From Cyathus striatus (Eukaryota; Basidiomycota; Agaricomycetes; Agaricales; Nidulariaceae), in assembly GCA_025738555.1 (NCBI GenBank), contig JAOVFP010000024.1, positions 868,001 through 932,000 on the forward strand: 64,000 bases of DNA. The letters are read 5' to 3'. How positions within the stretch are numbered: position 1 is the stretch's first letter; each line of letters starts with the position of its first letter. Made by a program: the position numbers and the translations under genes. Positions 44,071 through 54,935 of this stretch are shown in pieces. Under the pieces are notes generated by a model, which ran no database searches, was not told where the DNA came from, and saw only the letters and a program-made list of their open reading frames with translations.

Positions 44071-46202
44071 TCACCCTTTACAATGATTATTAGACGAAGT
44101 AGGGATGCATGATAGATATCGACATCCAGCGCATGCTAGGAAATAGTTAGACAACGGTTTACGATTTAGGACAAACATCTGGCACGAACCAGCATATGGG
44201 TCAGAAGTATAAAAGTTCCTAATAAGTAAAATAAAAAGGATAATTGCCAAAGGAGCGGCAATTAAGCGGAAGGTCCATGTAATTAATCGATGACGCTTGG
44301 TAGTGCTTATCACTGGATAGAATATGGTCCCGACGAGTAAGCCCATCACAAATCCACCAATATGCGCTAAAACGAGAGAGTAAGCTATCAGCACCAGCAT
44401 CTATTGGCAATGACGAACCGAAGTTATCGAGGTCTGATATTGTAAGATAAACATTTAGTGTTGTCATAAGGACAAATGAAATGCAAGTGCAAAGCGCGTA
44501 CATGGTATATATCCAATGGCAAAGCCGATAAGCAGTTCAATCGCCATAAATATCAGCTAATTCGATACGATTGTCAACAGATGATAGGTAGAATAAGAAT
44601 TCACATACCTTTCGCACAGGCCTGTATTGATATTTCCAATGTGCCAACAAGTCTATCCATGTCACCTATGTTCATTTTAGATAAGTTAACAGAAAAATGA
44701 CCAATGATACTCACCGCGACCGTTCCGAATATGGCACCGCTTGCTCCTACCGAAGGAATACCAACGAGCGAAAAATTACCACCGAGAACGTTTCTACAAA
44801 AATCATCAATGACATTGTCCTGGGTGATGGCTTGCGTAGTAGAAATACATGCCCAAAAATGCCAGCCGCAAAATAAGTTAAGAAAAAGCCCCCAGAACCC
44901 ATCTCCCTTTCGATCTAATAGTAAGTTAATAGTAAATGCTACTCTACATGTGTATTATAGGTCGGGACAGTCGGCGTACCTGCGCAGATAAAGTTAACTG
45001 AGCAAGCATATTGAGGAGAAGATGGATAATGCCAGCGTGTAAGAAAATAGGTGTGATGAATCTATTCCAAAATTAGAGGACCCTGGAAGTTGTAACATAA
45101 TGCAAAAGACCATACCGAAACCATTGATTTGGTGTTTTATCATGGAATCCTTAAGAACTAAGCAATGATCCAAACATACAAGTAGAAAGGTACATACCAC
45201 CAAACCCACAGACATCTTCTATAGTGCATATCCTATCCACAGGATTGGCGGTGTTGTTCATACCTTTAGTAGTACTTTACTATATGTATCAAATGAGAGT
45301 GGAAAAAACAGCAACGAACATGCTATATTAAGAGTTGGGGGAACCGCATCGACAAGTTTCATGCATGGTGGATATCGTGCTCCTAGATTAATCAGCGCAC
45401 TGGAAGATGGACCTAGCATTGGGTTCACGACGGGCTAAGTAATACCGAAACGACGAAATGCATATCATATCGTAACCTTTAAGTGAAATAATATAATACC
45501 TTCAGTGAAATTGGACTCCCTTGCTGCCTGGAATTCAGAACAAGTTCATATATCATTACACCAACCATTGCAGCAGTTAAGGTATACACTGTTGGTCTAT
45601 TATAATAACTGCATGATGAAACAATGACACATCAAGAACATACCGACAAACGGATGCCTTTGTCGCCCAATGCCACGCTTTTTATCTTCAATTCGCTGCT
45701 CAAGGGGATATTTTCCCGAAGCCAAAAATTTGGTGAACGATGACTGGTTCTTCGGTTCCTTGGTATTAACATCAGTTGGATCATATGGTTCAGCGAACTC
45801 TGCATGTTGTCGACAATGAAATTATAGCTAGGAGTTCTCAACACTGGAAGTGATGATACTCGTACCTAAATCTTGATACTGATAACCAGGTGCTGCCGCA
45901 TTTTTAACCAAAGGTGCATCTTGGGTTTCGTCTGCAAAATGCTTTGGTTTTGTATCATAAGCATCGTACTCGTCCACCGCAGAGAACCCTTTGTTTGTAG
46001 AGTTAGACGCTTGTGATTTGACACGGGCACCATCCGTCAGCACATTGGGAGACGTGGTCTGGATAGCTGTATCGTCGGTATCATAATATGTTGGGTAGCT
46101 GTAACCTGTTCCATTTTGGATTGCTGAATCACGACGGCTAAGAGCGGGGTCGCCGTCGTTAATTTTGTCGTTGTGAGCGAGTGGGCGAGTGGTAGACATC
46201 AA
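44071..46202 (-). CDS. Rhomboid intramembrane serine protease
   Basis: Secretory-pathway rhomboid. A ~125-residue cytosolic, hydrophilic N-terminus (SRRDSAIQNG...TKPKHFADE) precedes EQRIEDKKRGIGRQRHPF. The membrane domain shows FITPIFLHAGIIHLLLNMLA, EREMGSGGFFLTYFAAGIFG, the catalytic Ser in VGASGAIFG (GASG) and the catalytic His in AHIGGFVMGLLVG. The luminal loop with CTIEDVCGFGG precedes the first His. The C-terminus, after a final intron, is AGCRYLSCIPTSSNNHCKG, a Cys-rich end conserved in basidiomycete rhomboids. Both catalytic residues are present, so it should be active. Ten or so introns, some under 55 bp. Start 46202 has a second Met at 46199. Confidence 0.93.
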
Positions 46203-46592
46203 ATGACGAGGGTAAAAGCAGAAGCAGAATACGTGAAAGTATTATATAGAGCAGAAACAAACGAGGTAGGAGCGACACTGCCTACACGGAGAAGCGAGAC
46301 CTGTGTAGGAGTCGTAATTACGGGATTAAGTATACTTATATATAGTCATGGGCGCGCCAAGCATTCACCACGTTGAAAACAGGAAATGCCTCCGCAGCAG
46401 CTGCCACTCTCCACCCTCCACTCGCAGCATCCACACAGTAGCGCCTTCATTCATAATCATCCTCCCCGCGGCCGGTCACTTCTAGGTGCTTATGTACATT
46501 GTCCTAATAATATAAATATACGCAAAGATATAGCTTGTAAAATATAAGAATTCCATCCAGTCCCTTCAGCATTCGCCGTAAGTCCATGATGC
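46203..46592. other. Rhomboid promoter / ankyrin-DIL 3' flank
   Basis: A 390-bp gap between two minus-strand genes. It has an AT-rich TATACTTATATATAG at about 46328-46342, which on the minus strand reads CTATATATAAGTATA, about 130 bp upstream of the rhomboid start and so a fair TATA candidate. Confidence 0.5.
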
Positions 46593-49500
46593 TCAGCCAC
46601 CTTGCTGGTCAACCGCAACGGGTGTCGTCTCTCCCATACCTTGCCTCCCTCTTCCCCTCGTGGATGGTCTACGGGTGAATGATGTAACATGTACATTGAT
46701 CTTAACTGTTACATCCTCGTTTCCATCGTCGGAGATGTACGACGGGGGTTTCTGTTCGTCATCATCCGAGCCATAGTTCGGATCGACGGGTCTACCCCAG
46801 CGAGATGCAGAAGTTGCGCCATCGACCCATCGCAATGCAGATATACCCACTTCACGCACTTTGCGGCTTCTTCTCTCCAGGCAACAGATATTGGGATACG
46901 GTCTCCTGCACAGCTAGAGCTACGGGAATCCGGGGTGATGGGTGCATTTCGCTGGAACAACCGCTGCCCCTCATCGAGGAATCTCTTCTTGGCTGGCAAA
47001 GCACCAAGCAGTCGCGGATCTGAGGGGAGAAGTAAAGGAAGCATATATCGAGAATCTAGCAACTCTCCCAGAGGCTCAGGCGGCCGTATTGGTTCCCAGT
47101 GCAACGCATCATCCGTTTTACTGAACAGAATATCGATGTTGTGCATGTCTCCATACGCATGGGACGAGGAAGGCACGGAAGACGATTCGCTACTGCGAGA
47201 AGTATCCTCAGTGAACGAGGAAACACTTCCTTCCCTGCTCTCTTGATCACGTTCAACCAACTGTAGCCAATAAGATGTGTGCAATATCAGACAAGCTACC
47301 CAACACCTACCTCCTTTCGAAGCGCTTCCACACCTAGCTTCACCCGATGCCGCTCCCAATCTTTTTGGAGTTGGGTGAGATATTGAATGCATTCATCCGT
47401 CATCCGTCCTTCGTTTACTTCGTATTTGTAATCTCTTACAGCTCTTCTCATCTAACATTCTTTAGATAGTGATGACGCTAAACGGACAAAAATACCTGTA
47501 GTGGGTTGACGCTCTTCATAGATTGAATAGTTGCAACCAAATCCGAGAAGTCTGTAATGGACGACAGACACTTTGACCTACATAAGAGCATATTTGAGGT
47601 TATGAAAATAGCAATAATACCTGCAACCAGTTCAAGAGATCCTTGACAGGGGAGAAGTGCATTCGGATCGCAGGAGGAAGACCAATTTCTTCAACCCAGT
47701 CCTCAAGCGCACTTAAATTCACGCCTATTTGCAGTGCCCTAGATCGGCACAAATACTTCTTTCGCGTGATGACACGATTAAATATTTCGCCTGTTAAAGC
47801 AGTCAGGCAGTGCCTTGGGCAGTATAAGCGAAGAAACGTACAGGACGTCCAATATATTACCTGCGACCATAATTGAGTCGTTAGGGCTGGATTTATATCA
47901 GACAAGACAAAGAGTGTGTGCAGCGCCGTAAGAAACGCAGTAAGATCGAGAGGAGAGGGCGGAGGGGGAGTATCGGGAAAAAGTGATGATAGTGGTGTTA
48001 TTGAGCCAGCTCGGTTGCGACTTAACGTTTGTCGTAAGGAAGAGAAACTTTTTGGCGACTGTGCGCTCTGAGGATACGTAGGGGAGGCGGGTCTAAGGGG
48101 CGTTGGCGGCCCGGAAGGTATACCTCGTACACTCCCGGAGCCGGATGATTGATGTTTGCGCTTTCCAGAGAATGGGCGTAGAAACGACCATTCTGACTCG
48201 AACTGAACGTTTTCAAACTCTGATAGAAGAGGGATGTAATCGAGAAGTGCTGAGTCCAGAAGACGATCTATTCGCTTTTCAGCAAAGCGAGTGATAAAAA
48301 CTAGTGACGCGTAAGGAAATAATCCATGTGGAGAAGAAACTCTTACCAAATACAGAATTCACGACTTCTTCGAGTATTTCAAATGCCCCTATGGCCTCGC
48401 AAGCCTCTCTGATAGATTTGTCGCACTGCAGAAGATGTAGCCACAAGGTCACATTATACATCCAGAAAACCAAGCATGTTATATCTTCACCATGGTCCTG
48501 AAGTTGTAAGCTAATGGGAAATTACTCTTGGGACATAGAAAGGTGACTCACGAAAAAAGTATCTTCAATTGTGTCCGTCGCGCCAATGATGAGGTCTTCT
48601 GCCCACGTATGATCACACGTTAGGCAGGCAAACCTAGTTAGCATGTAAAGTACATTTGCTGGAGTCGCATTCCCTAGACGCGGTTCAAAGTTTGTTATCA
48701 AAGAATCAAATATCTGAGGTAATGCTGGCGGTGAGAACACCAGCATCGAAGCATAATCCGGTTCTGGTGTCTACCGCAATATAAGGGACGTGGCAGCCAT
48801 ACACTGAATTAAGGCTTACATATATCGCTTCGTCATTGCCATCATCTGAATCTTCCGAGTCAGATTCCGATAATGTGGTATCCGAATCAGGATACCAAGA
48901 TTTTGGATTTACATCCAGCGTCTGAGCAACATCCTCACGAATTTCTTGATGTCTCAACTTCCTCTTCATTCGGCGGTCTAATACTCGCCTTCGTTGTTCC
49001 ATCCTACCTCCGGTCCATCCCTCACTGCGCATCGATTCCTCCAATAGAAACGCGATATCTTCTCTTCCAGGTATTAATGAATGTGCAGTCACAACATCCA
49101 AAGGAGTAAGACTTCGACGCGTCAACGAGAAAGGGGAGCAACCATGGGTCATAAGGTATGAAACCAATGTAGGAGGGGATAGTAAAGCGGCATAATGCAA
49201 TGGCGTCCATCCAGCTATAGCAAGGCGCGTCGATTTCAGCAGGGATGATACCTGAATTAACAATGCACGACTTGCCATTATCCGCTGTCAATTCAGCCCC
49301 TTGAGAGACCAATAATCGTACACATTCCTCTCTTTCCACGTCATGATCTACGTCGCCACTAAAGCCCTGTATTGTCAAGCTTACAAGACCGAGCCCATCG
49401 TCATCGCGAATGTTTAGGTCAAGATAAGACTGAGTCTGGGAATTTGACAAGATATGCTGCAGAACCGAAAGGTCTGCAAAGATGCAAGCGCGTAACACGC

Positions 49501-49639
49501 AATGAGATACGAGCTCGGTTTTTTGGTTCGGGTCAAGCCCTGAATTAGAGGCGAGGAGGTTGGAGATTTGTGTAGTTGTTGGATATAACGGATGTAGATC
49601 AGGTTCCGGAGAAAGATCAAGTACTGAAGTAGAAGGCAT
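46593..49639 (-). CDS. Ankyrin repeat plus DIL (dilute) domain protein
   Basis: N-terminal ankyrin repeats: LNIRDDDGLGLVSLTIQGF, EECVRLLVSQGAELTADN, AGWTPLHYAALLSPPTLVSYL, HGCSPFSLTRRSLTPLDVVTAH. An acidic Ser linker follows (SDTTLSESDSEDSDDGNDEA). Then a DIL domain as in class V myosin tails: HTWAEDLIIGATDTIEDTFF, LWLHLLQCDKSIREACE, PRHCLTALTGEIFNRVITRK, LEDWVEEIGLPPAIRMHFSP, LLNWLQ, and NPLQMRRAVRDYKYEVNEGR. In myosin V this domain binds cargo. The C-terminus: a 68-bp intron (46792-46859, GTGCGT..TAG) switches to the frame ending DPNYGSDDDEQKPPSYISDD and TTPVAVDQQGG; without it the protein would end at 46709. No motor domain. Ank-DIL proteins are known in fungi, and their role is little understood. 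Confidence 0.87.
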
Positions 49640-50044
49640 ACTAACGCCGCGTCAAATGAAGCAGTAACAGTGCAACCACGTCGATAGAAGATATCGTAAC
49701 CAGACGTACTTGGAAGGCAGTGAGAGGTCGAGAAGAAAAGTATCTGGGAACCTGAGACGGATCGACCAGCTTCCGCTCTCTTTATAGTTAGAAGTTAGGG
49801 TTGTGTAGGGAGAAAGCTATTGTGAGATATGATTAGGAAACGTGAAGGGGACAAGAAAATGTTGGAGGATGAATGAATGTAGAAAAGCGTGCTAATGCAA
49901 TGTTGCAACTTGCGCGGTTGTGTAACATAAGTCAACCAGTCTGCACTTACCACTTGACATCCATCTTTACTTATTTTGGCCTCACATCACCGGCACGTCT
50001 CAAGATCCCAACGTCAACCACTGTTATCTTCTTCACACCTCAAA
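49640..50044. promoter_or_regulatory. Divergent promoter, ankyrin-DIL / RRP15
   Basis: 405 bp between divergent start codons. Nothing beyond general AT-rich and purine-rich sequence is visible; no known factor site is claimed. Confidence 0.45.
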
Positions 50045-50864
50045 ATGTCTCCTGCCAAAAGACAAAAATTCTCTCCCGAGATGGACAAAAGTAAATGTGC
50101 AGATCACGAAGGATCGCGCCAAGACGAAGAAATGTCTGCAATGTCAGACAGTGAAGCTGGAGGTCCAGTTAGCGAAGACGCAAGGGATTCCCCTGATACA
50201 GAAGACGAGATCGAGGCAGCAAAAACGAAAAATTCCCGTCATACGGCGAAGAGAAAAATCAGGGCGACAGCACCATCAGCATTTGGCGCTACCCTACAGT
50301 CACTCCTAAGTACAGACGCTCCCTCAGCACTCCCTTTATCCCTAAAACCATCTATTGCGCGGAAACGAAATGATGAAAAACTGGAACTCAAAGCCAAGAA
50401 GGTACTACAGGTCGAAAAGAAGGAGAAAGAAGACAAGGGGAGGATAAAAGACGTGATTGGGGGGTGGGGAGGCGAAAGCGAGCGTACATTACGAAAAGTG
50501 GCACAGCGTGGTGGTATGTTATAGAATGGCATTTCTTTTACATATTTGACATCTCATCGGGTTCAGTGGTCAAGCTTTTCAACGCAATACAGCAGTCACA
50601 AGCCAACGCTGCTAACCTCGCGGAAGAGACAAAGGCGTCTCGAGGGAAGGGGAAGCCAACACTTCCTGCCTCTATTATTGATAGTAAAGGGAAAGGCAAG
50701 ACACGTAAGGATAAAGATAATATTATAGGCAGAGGGAAAGATAGTGCGTATTGATTTTCTGCGCCAACTTGACATGCCTGACACAGCCTGATGTTTCAGG
50801 TGCGGTAGATAAGGATGACTTTTTCAACATGATTCGCTCTGGTAGTATCGTATCCAAAGCCTAG
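50045..50864 (+). CDS. RRP15: Ribosomal RNA-processing protein Rrp15
   Basis: Nucleolar factor for pre-60S assembly and 27S pre-rRNA processing. Start ATG 50045 (SPAKRQKFSPEMDK). The N-terminal third is acidic and Ser-rich. The family core reads ATAPSAFGATLQSLLSTDAP, ARKRNDEKLELKAKKVLQVE and SERTLRKVAQRG, then after a short intron VVKLFNAIQQSQANAANLAE; the last exon is DKDDFFNMIRSGSIVSKA before TAG 50862-50864. The RKVAQRGVVKLFNAI block is the Rrp15 signature. Lys-rich loops (KGKGKTRKDKD) separate the blocks. Length ~240 residues, as in other fungi. No peculiarity. Confidence 0.92.
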
Positions 50865-51188
50865 AAAGACCCATGGATTTATTATTTTGGATGTCCGAGC
50901 TTCTTACAAAGGAACAGACACATCTCATAAATCATGATCCCATGTGTTGTGCTTTTGCTTATATATAGTCCTGGAATGGCAAGTCTAAAGTCGGAATGTT
51001 TCCGCGCCAGAGCACGCCATCATCAATAGGTATTACTCCTCGCATCTGCCGATCGTAAGTATAAGAGTCGAATGAGTGATATCTCACAACCCTATATCGT
51101 ATTCAACCCGGGGCCGACATCATGGTAAGAGCAGTCCAGATTTTTTTCTCTTCTTTCGCCATATCTTCCTCTTCATACCACGGACAAA
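50865..51188. other. Intergenic between RRP15 and FMO-like gene
   Basis: 324 bp with the RRP15 3' flank and the FMO promoter on the same strand. The segment just before 51189 is T/C-rich (TTTTTCTCTTCTTTCGCC). No gene seen. Confidence 0.5.
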
Positions 51189-52827
51189 ATGCCCTCTGTA
51201 CAGGAAATAAAGTCAATCGCTATCGTCGGCGCAGGCAGTTCGGGGTTGGCCATGTTGAAAACCATACTGGACTTGCCGGATAACACAAAAGACAAGCTAA
51301 GATTCGTTCTGTACGAAGAAAGGGAAGATGTCGGTGGAATCTGGCACGTTCTCCCGTTATATTGATGCTTCTGAAATCCTTACTTCTGGACCAGGCTACC
51401 TAATGCCCACGAAGTTGTACCTCCCGAGATTCCCGAGACCCCGTTATACCCATTGCTTCGAACAAACACTCCTGTTCCCTCAATGACATATCCCAATTTC
51501 CCATTTCCTCCAGGAACACCCTTGTATCCTCCCCACGAGCGTGTTCTTGCATATCACCGACGCTATGCAACTAAGTACAACCTGTTGCCACATATCCTCT
51601 TCCGACACAGAATTCTGGATGCTCGGTGGACTGGAGAGTCTGAAAGTGGTAAATGGAACGTAACTATTCTCGACGCAGAGGGATTACGACGAAGTGAATT
51701 CTTCGACCATTTGGTGGTCGCTACTGGGAACAACCATATCCCCCGAATTCCGACCTGGAATGGTCAAGATGTTTGGCTGTCAGATACGCCGCCTGGTAGA
51801 CATCACCGCGAGCTACTTCATTCCGTCTATTACCGAGGACCTAAAAGGTTTGAAAATCTAACTGTACTCATCGTCGGAGGAGGTTCTAGTGGTCGTGACA
51901 TCGCAAACCAAATAGTCTCAGTGACAAACAAGGTTTGTTGTCGTTATATATATATTTTTAAAATGTTTAACGTACCTGCAGACATATATTTCACTGCGAC
52001 ACGAAAGCGAAGTGGTTGATGAAGTGAAGCAGCTACCGCAAATCGCTTATTTCACATCCGGCGGAGTTGTTTTCGATGATGGCACAAGGCTCGATCCCGA
52101 CGTTGTCGTACTTGCTACTGGATATCAGATGCGCAAACCATTTCTGGAGGAGGGGCACGCCATTACGGCAGATCCTCTCAAAAAGAACAGAACCAACGAC
52201 GAATTAGTGACAAACCTGCGATATATATTTCCGCTATACAGGCACATCCTATCATTATGTCCTTCATACCCCCCAAATGCACTTGCTTTTATTGGGTTAC
52301 CCTCTGCGATTGCTAACTGTCCTTCCGACTTGGCTCAAAGTCTGTTCACAGTTCATGCAATAATTCAACCCGAAATTCTTCCCTCTCGTCCGCAGCTATT
52401 ACAGGAACTCGAAAAACAGGAAGCTATTGTACGACAACGTGGTTTCGATCCTTACGTTCGTGGTCACGAATTACTTAACGGAACGTCAAGTGATTATCAA
52501 GACGACCTAATTGAATTTTTGAAGGCAAAGGTACTTGAGTCCCGTGAAATGTACCATGACAGTGTATTTATTAACAAGTTTTAGAACGTCATTCCTAATA
52601 ATGGGAAAAAATACGTAGAGGGATGGCGTCGAGACATCTTAGGATATAATTATTTGAAACGTGGGTGGAAACGAATTGAGCAGCTTGGTCAAGAAAACGA
52701 ATGGTTACGAGGTGTTGAGACTGAAGAACAGTGGGCACGTCTGATGGCACGTGTTAATGAATGGGAAAAAGAGTGGGAGGAAGACAATGGGGTACGTTAC
52801 GTACGTGATTTCGACCTCGCTGGTTAA
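51189..52827 (+). CDS. FMO/Baeyer-Villiger-like flavin monooxygenase
   Basis: Two-dinucleotide-binding flavoprotein: SIAIVGAGSSGLAMLKTIL (FAD GxGxxG at residues ~12-17), EEREDVGGIW, then HLVVATGNNHIPRIPTWNGQ and VLIVGGGSSGRDIANQIVS (NADPH site). The ATG motif VVVLATGYQMRKPFLEEG follows, then SLCPSYPPNALAFIGLPSA. It resembles the dimethylaniline monooxygenase (FMO) group; the sequence at the second half of the canonical FxGxxxHxxx motif is not obvious, so the reaction class is open. Introns: 51344-51394 is GC-AG (ATCTG|GCACGT..CAG), needed to make GGIWLPNAHE; others are GT-AG. The last exon ends VRYVRDFDLAG-TAA. Probably cytosolic or ER-peripheral; substrate unknown. Confidence 0.88.
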
Positions 52828-53067
52828 TGTATATACATATGTGCGTATACGATTACCATCACTCTTGGTGGATGCTATTGCTTCAGGCAAAGTTCAATTT
52901 TGCAGTATGCATTCGGCATAACACCAGTCTACATACTAAGTACTTCTGTTACGCCATCAAATACTACAATCACGTGGGTAGGATCGGAAAATATACAAAA
53001 ACCTACCCTAAAGACGTAACCGCGAGATTCCCATAAATTCCGTCTTCTCCACTAACCAATTTTTTTT

Positions 53068-54215
53068 ATGGTCTGTGATTCTTCATCTAAACGTTTTCGA
53101 GGTGACAGTTCTAATGTTTGTGTGATTAGCCTCCTTCTAGCTCGAAACATACCTATAGCAATGAACAATGGGAGCAGTATTTGCATGAAGTCCAGGTGTC
53201 GAAGAGGTGAGCGTTTATTCAACTTTTACTCGACAGGATGATAAAACAATTGGGAATCTCTCTGAGATACTTGATGAGAAAAATCATTATGCATGTATTA
53301 TCTGATCCTAGCATATTTTCTGTTTGTTATTAAACATGATACTGACTGGCTGCCTAGCGATTTGAACAGGTTGATTATGGATTATCTCGTCATCGAGGGA
53401 TACAAGTCGGCTGCTGAAGAGTTCAGCCAGGAAGCCAACCTGGAGCCACCTGTTGATTTTGACAGTATTGAAAGCCGTATGGATATACGTGAAGCTCTGC
53501 AGCGTGGTGACGTTGAAGAGGCGATCGCTCGTGTTAATGATCTAAACCCAGAAGTGAGCGCGCATTTCTCTGTTCACGGCATTGCACGGGGTATCAAAGG
53601 ATTAAATCGTTTCATGCACCACTCTCAAACTCCTTGGAGTTGATGATGATATATGTAAACCAAAACTTCAGTCTTCAATATGATTTGTTTCCCCTTGGTT
53701 CTATTTTGGGAATAAGGAACACTATGCTAACTATGTATATTCGATCAGATTTTGGACAAGAACCAAGCGCTGTACTTCCGGTTGCAACAGCAGAAACTTA
53801 TTGAGTACATTCGACGTGGACAGATCACGGAAGCGCTACAGTTTGCGCAGGAAGAACTAGCACGACGAGGGGAGGAGTCGCCCGAATTTCTTGCCGAGTT
53901 GGAGCGGACGATGGCGTTATTGGCATTTGAATCGACGCCGAATGCGCCGGCAGCGATCTCGGAACTGTTGTCTCCGGCACAGCGGATGAAGACGGCGGGG
54001 GAAGTGAATGCGGCGATCCTGGAGAGCTTGAGCCAGGGAAAGGAAGCGAAGTTGGTGCAACTGCTAAAGTTGCTCTGCTGGGGAGAAACACTGCTAGACG
54101 AGAAGGCGGATTTTCCCAAGGTAAGTATGATCGGCATATGAGTGAATGCTTTGTTTCGTGATAGAATTCTGATGGAATGGGATAGCTGAAGGTGGAGGAT
54201 GGATCATTCGCGTGA
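53068..54215 (+). CDS. GID8: GID/CTLH ubiquitin ligase subunit Gid8
   Basis: Scaffold subunit of the GID/CTLH E3 ligase, which degrades gluconeogenic enzymes. The start is probably ATG 53068 followed at once by an intron (ATG|GTCTGT..TTAG), joining Met to PPSSSKHTYSNEQWEQYLHE. Then DLNRLIMDYLVIEGYKSAAE (LisH), IESRMDIREALQRGDVEEAI (CTLH), after an intron ILDKNQALYFRLQQQKLIEY, and AQFAQEELARRGEE with LAELERTMALLAFE (CRA). GTAAGT at 54121 opens a last intron (to 54185), and the final exon reads LKVEDGSFA-TGA, so the frame stop at 54139 is not the end. The motif order LisH-CTLH-CRA is complete. The start is the least certain part. Confidence 0.9.
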
Positions 54216-54935
54216 GAGATGAAGGGAAAGGCGAGAGAGGGGAATGGACATGTAATTGAGTGTAGGCAGAATATGTTGTAGGATACAAAAGTATGAAATG
54301 TAATATTTGTGATGGAATGGACGAAATGGGTTAAGAATATAGAAGGGAGGGCATGTGGTGTATAGAGGGAGCGATGGTGGGAGAGATAAGGGGAATGTGG
54401 TGTCGCTGTCCGTTGTCCGAGGTCCTCGTGTTGGGAAGAGGACGGAGGTGTGGTGAGTCCGTTGAATTATTAAGAGTGAGAGAATAAAGAGTGAGAATGG
54501 AGAGTGTTAGAGAATATTCAATAAAGTAACGAGAGAATAAAAGAGTGAAAGAATAAAAGAAAGTCCAGATATTTTGAGAATAAAATAGTAATATTTACGA
54601 TAGTTACAGGATTATCAGGATAATACAGGGGCTTAGTCAGCAATGCTACTCGCTTTCACCAGCTAGGCGTAGTCTGTTCCATCTGCCTGTTCTCCTCGCT
54701 TTCCTCTGCCCGCCATCTCTTCTCCCTTGCTGAGGTCGTCTCCTGCTGCCTGCCCCAATTCATGCCAGTGCTCTCCCCGACCTCTCCTCGTCTCACTCTT
54801 CTTTCTCTCCTGTCTTCCACATAGCTCACCACGCCATACCCAATCTCTCCCATCTCTCTTTCTCTTTTCCTTCCCAGTCCTAATCCCACTCTCACTCTTG
54901 TTTTCCTCGTTCTCTTCTAATCTCCATTCTTTTCA
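54216..54935. promoter_or_regulatory. BCK1 leader, with purine-rich repeats and pyrimidine tract
   Basis: A 720-bp gap. From about 54470 to 54590 it holds degenerate repeats of AGAGAATAAAAGAGTGA type; from 54660 to 54930 the plus strand is almost all pyrimidine (TCTCCC, CTTCC, CTCTC), a leader typical of this genome. The long frame 54727-55653 is a Ser/Pro/Leu artefact overlapping the real gene. Confidence 0.5.

Noticed and set aside
46709..46860. Alternative end of the ankyrin-DIL protein at 46709 (frame ending TSPTMETRM)
   Set aside because: The other frame, reached through a 68-bp GTGCGT..TAG intron, has acidic, protein-like composition (DPNYGSDDDEQKPPS); the read-through tail looks like translated intron.
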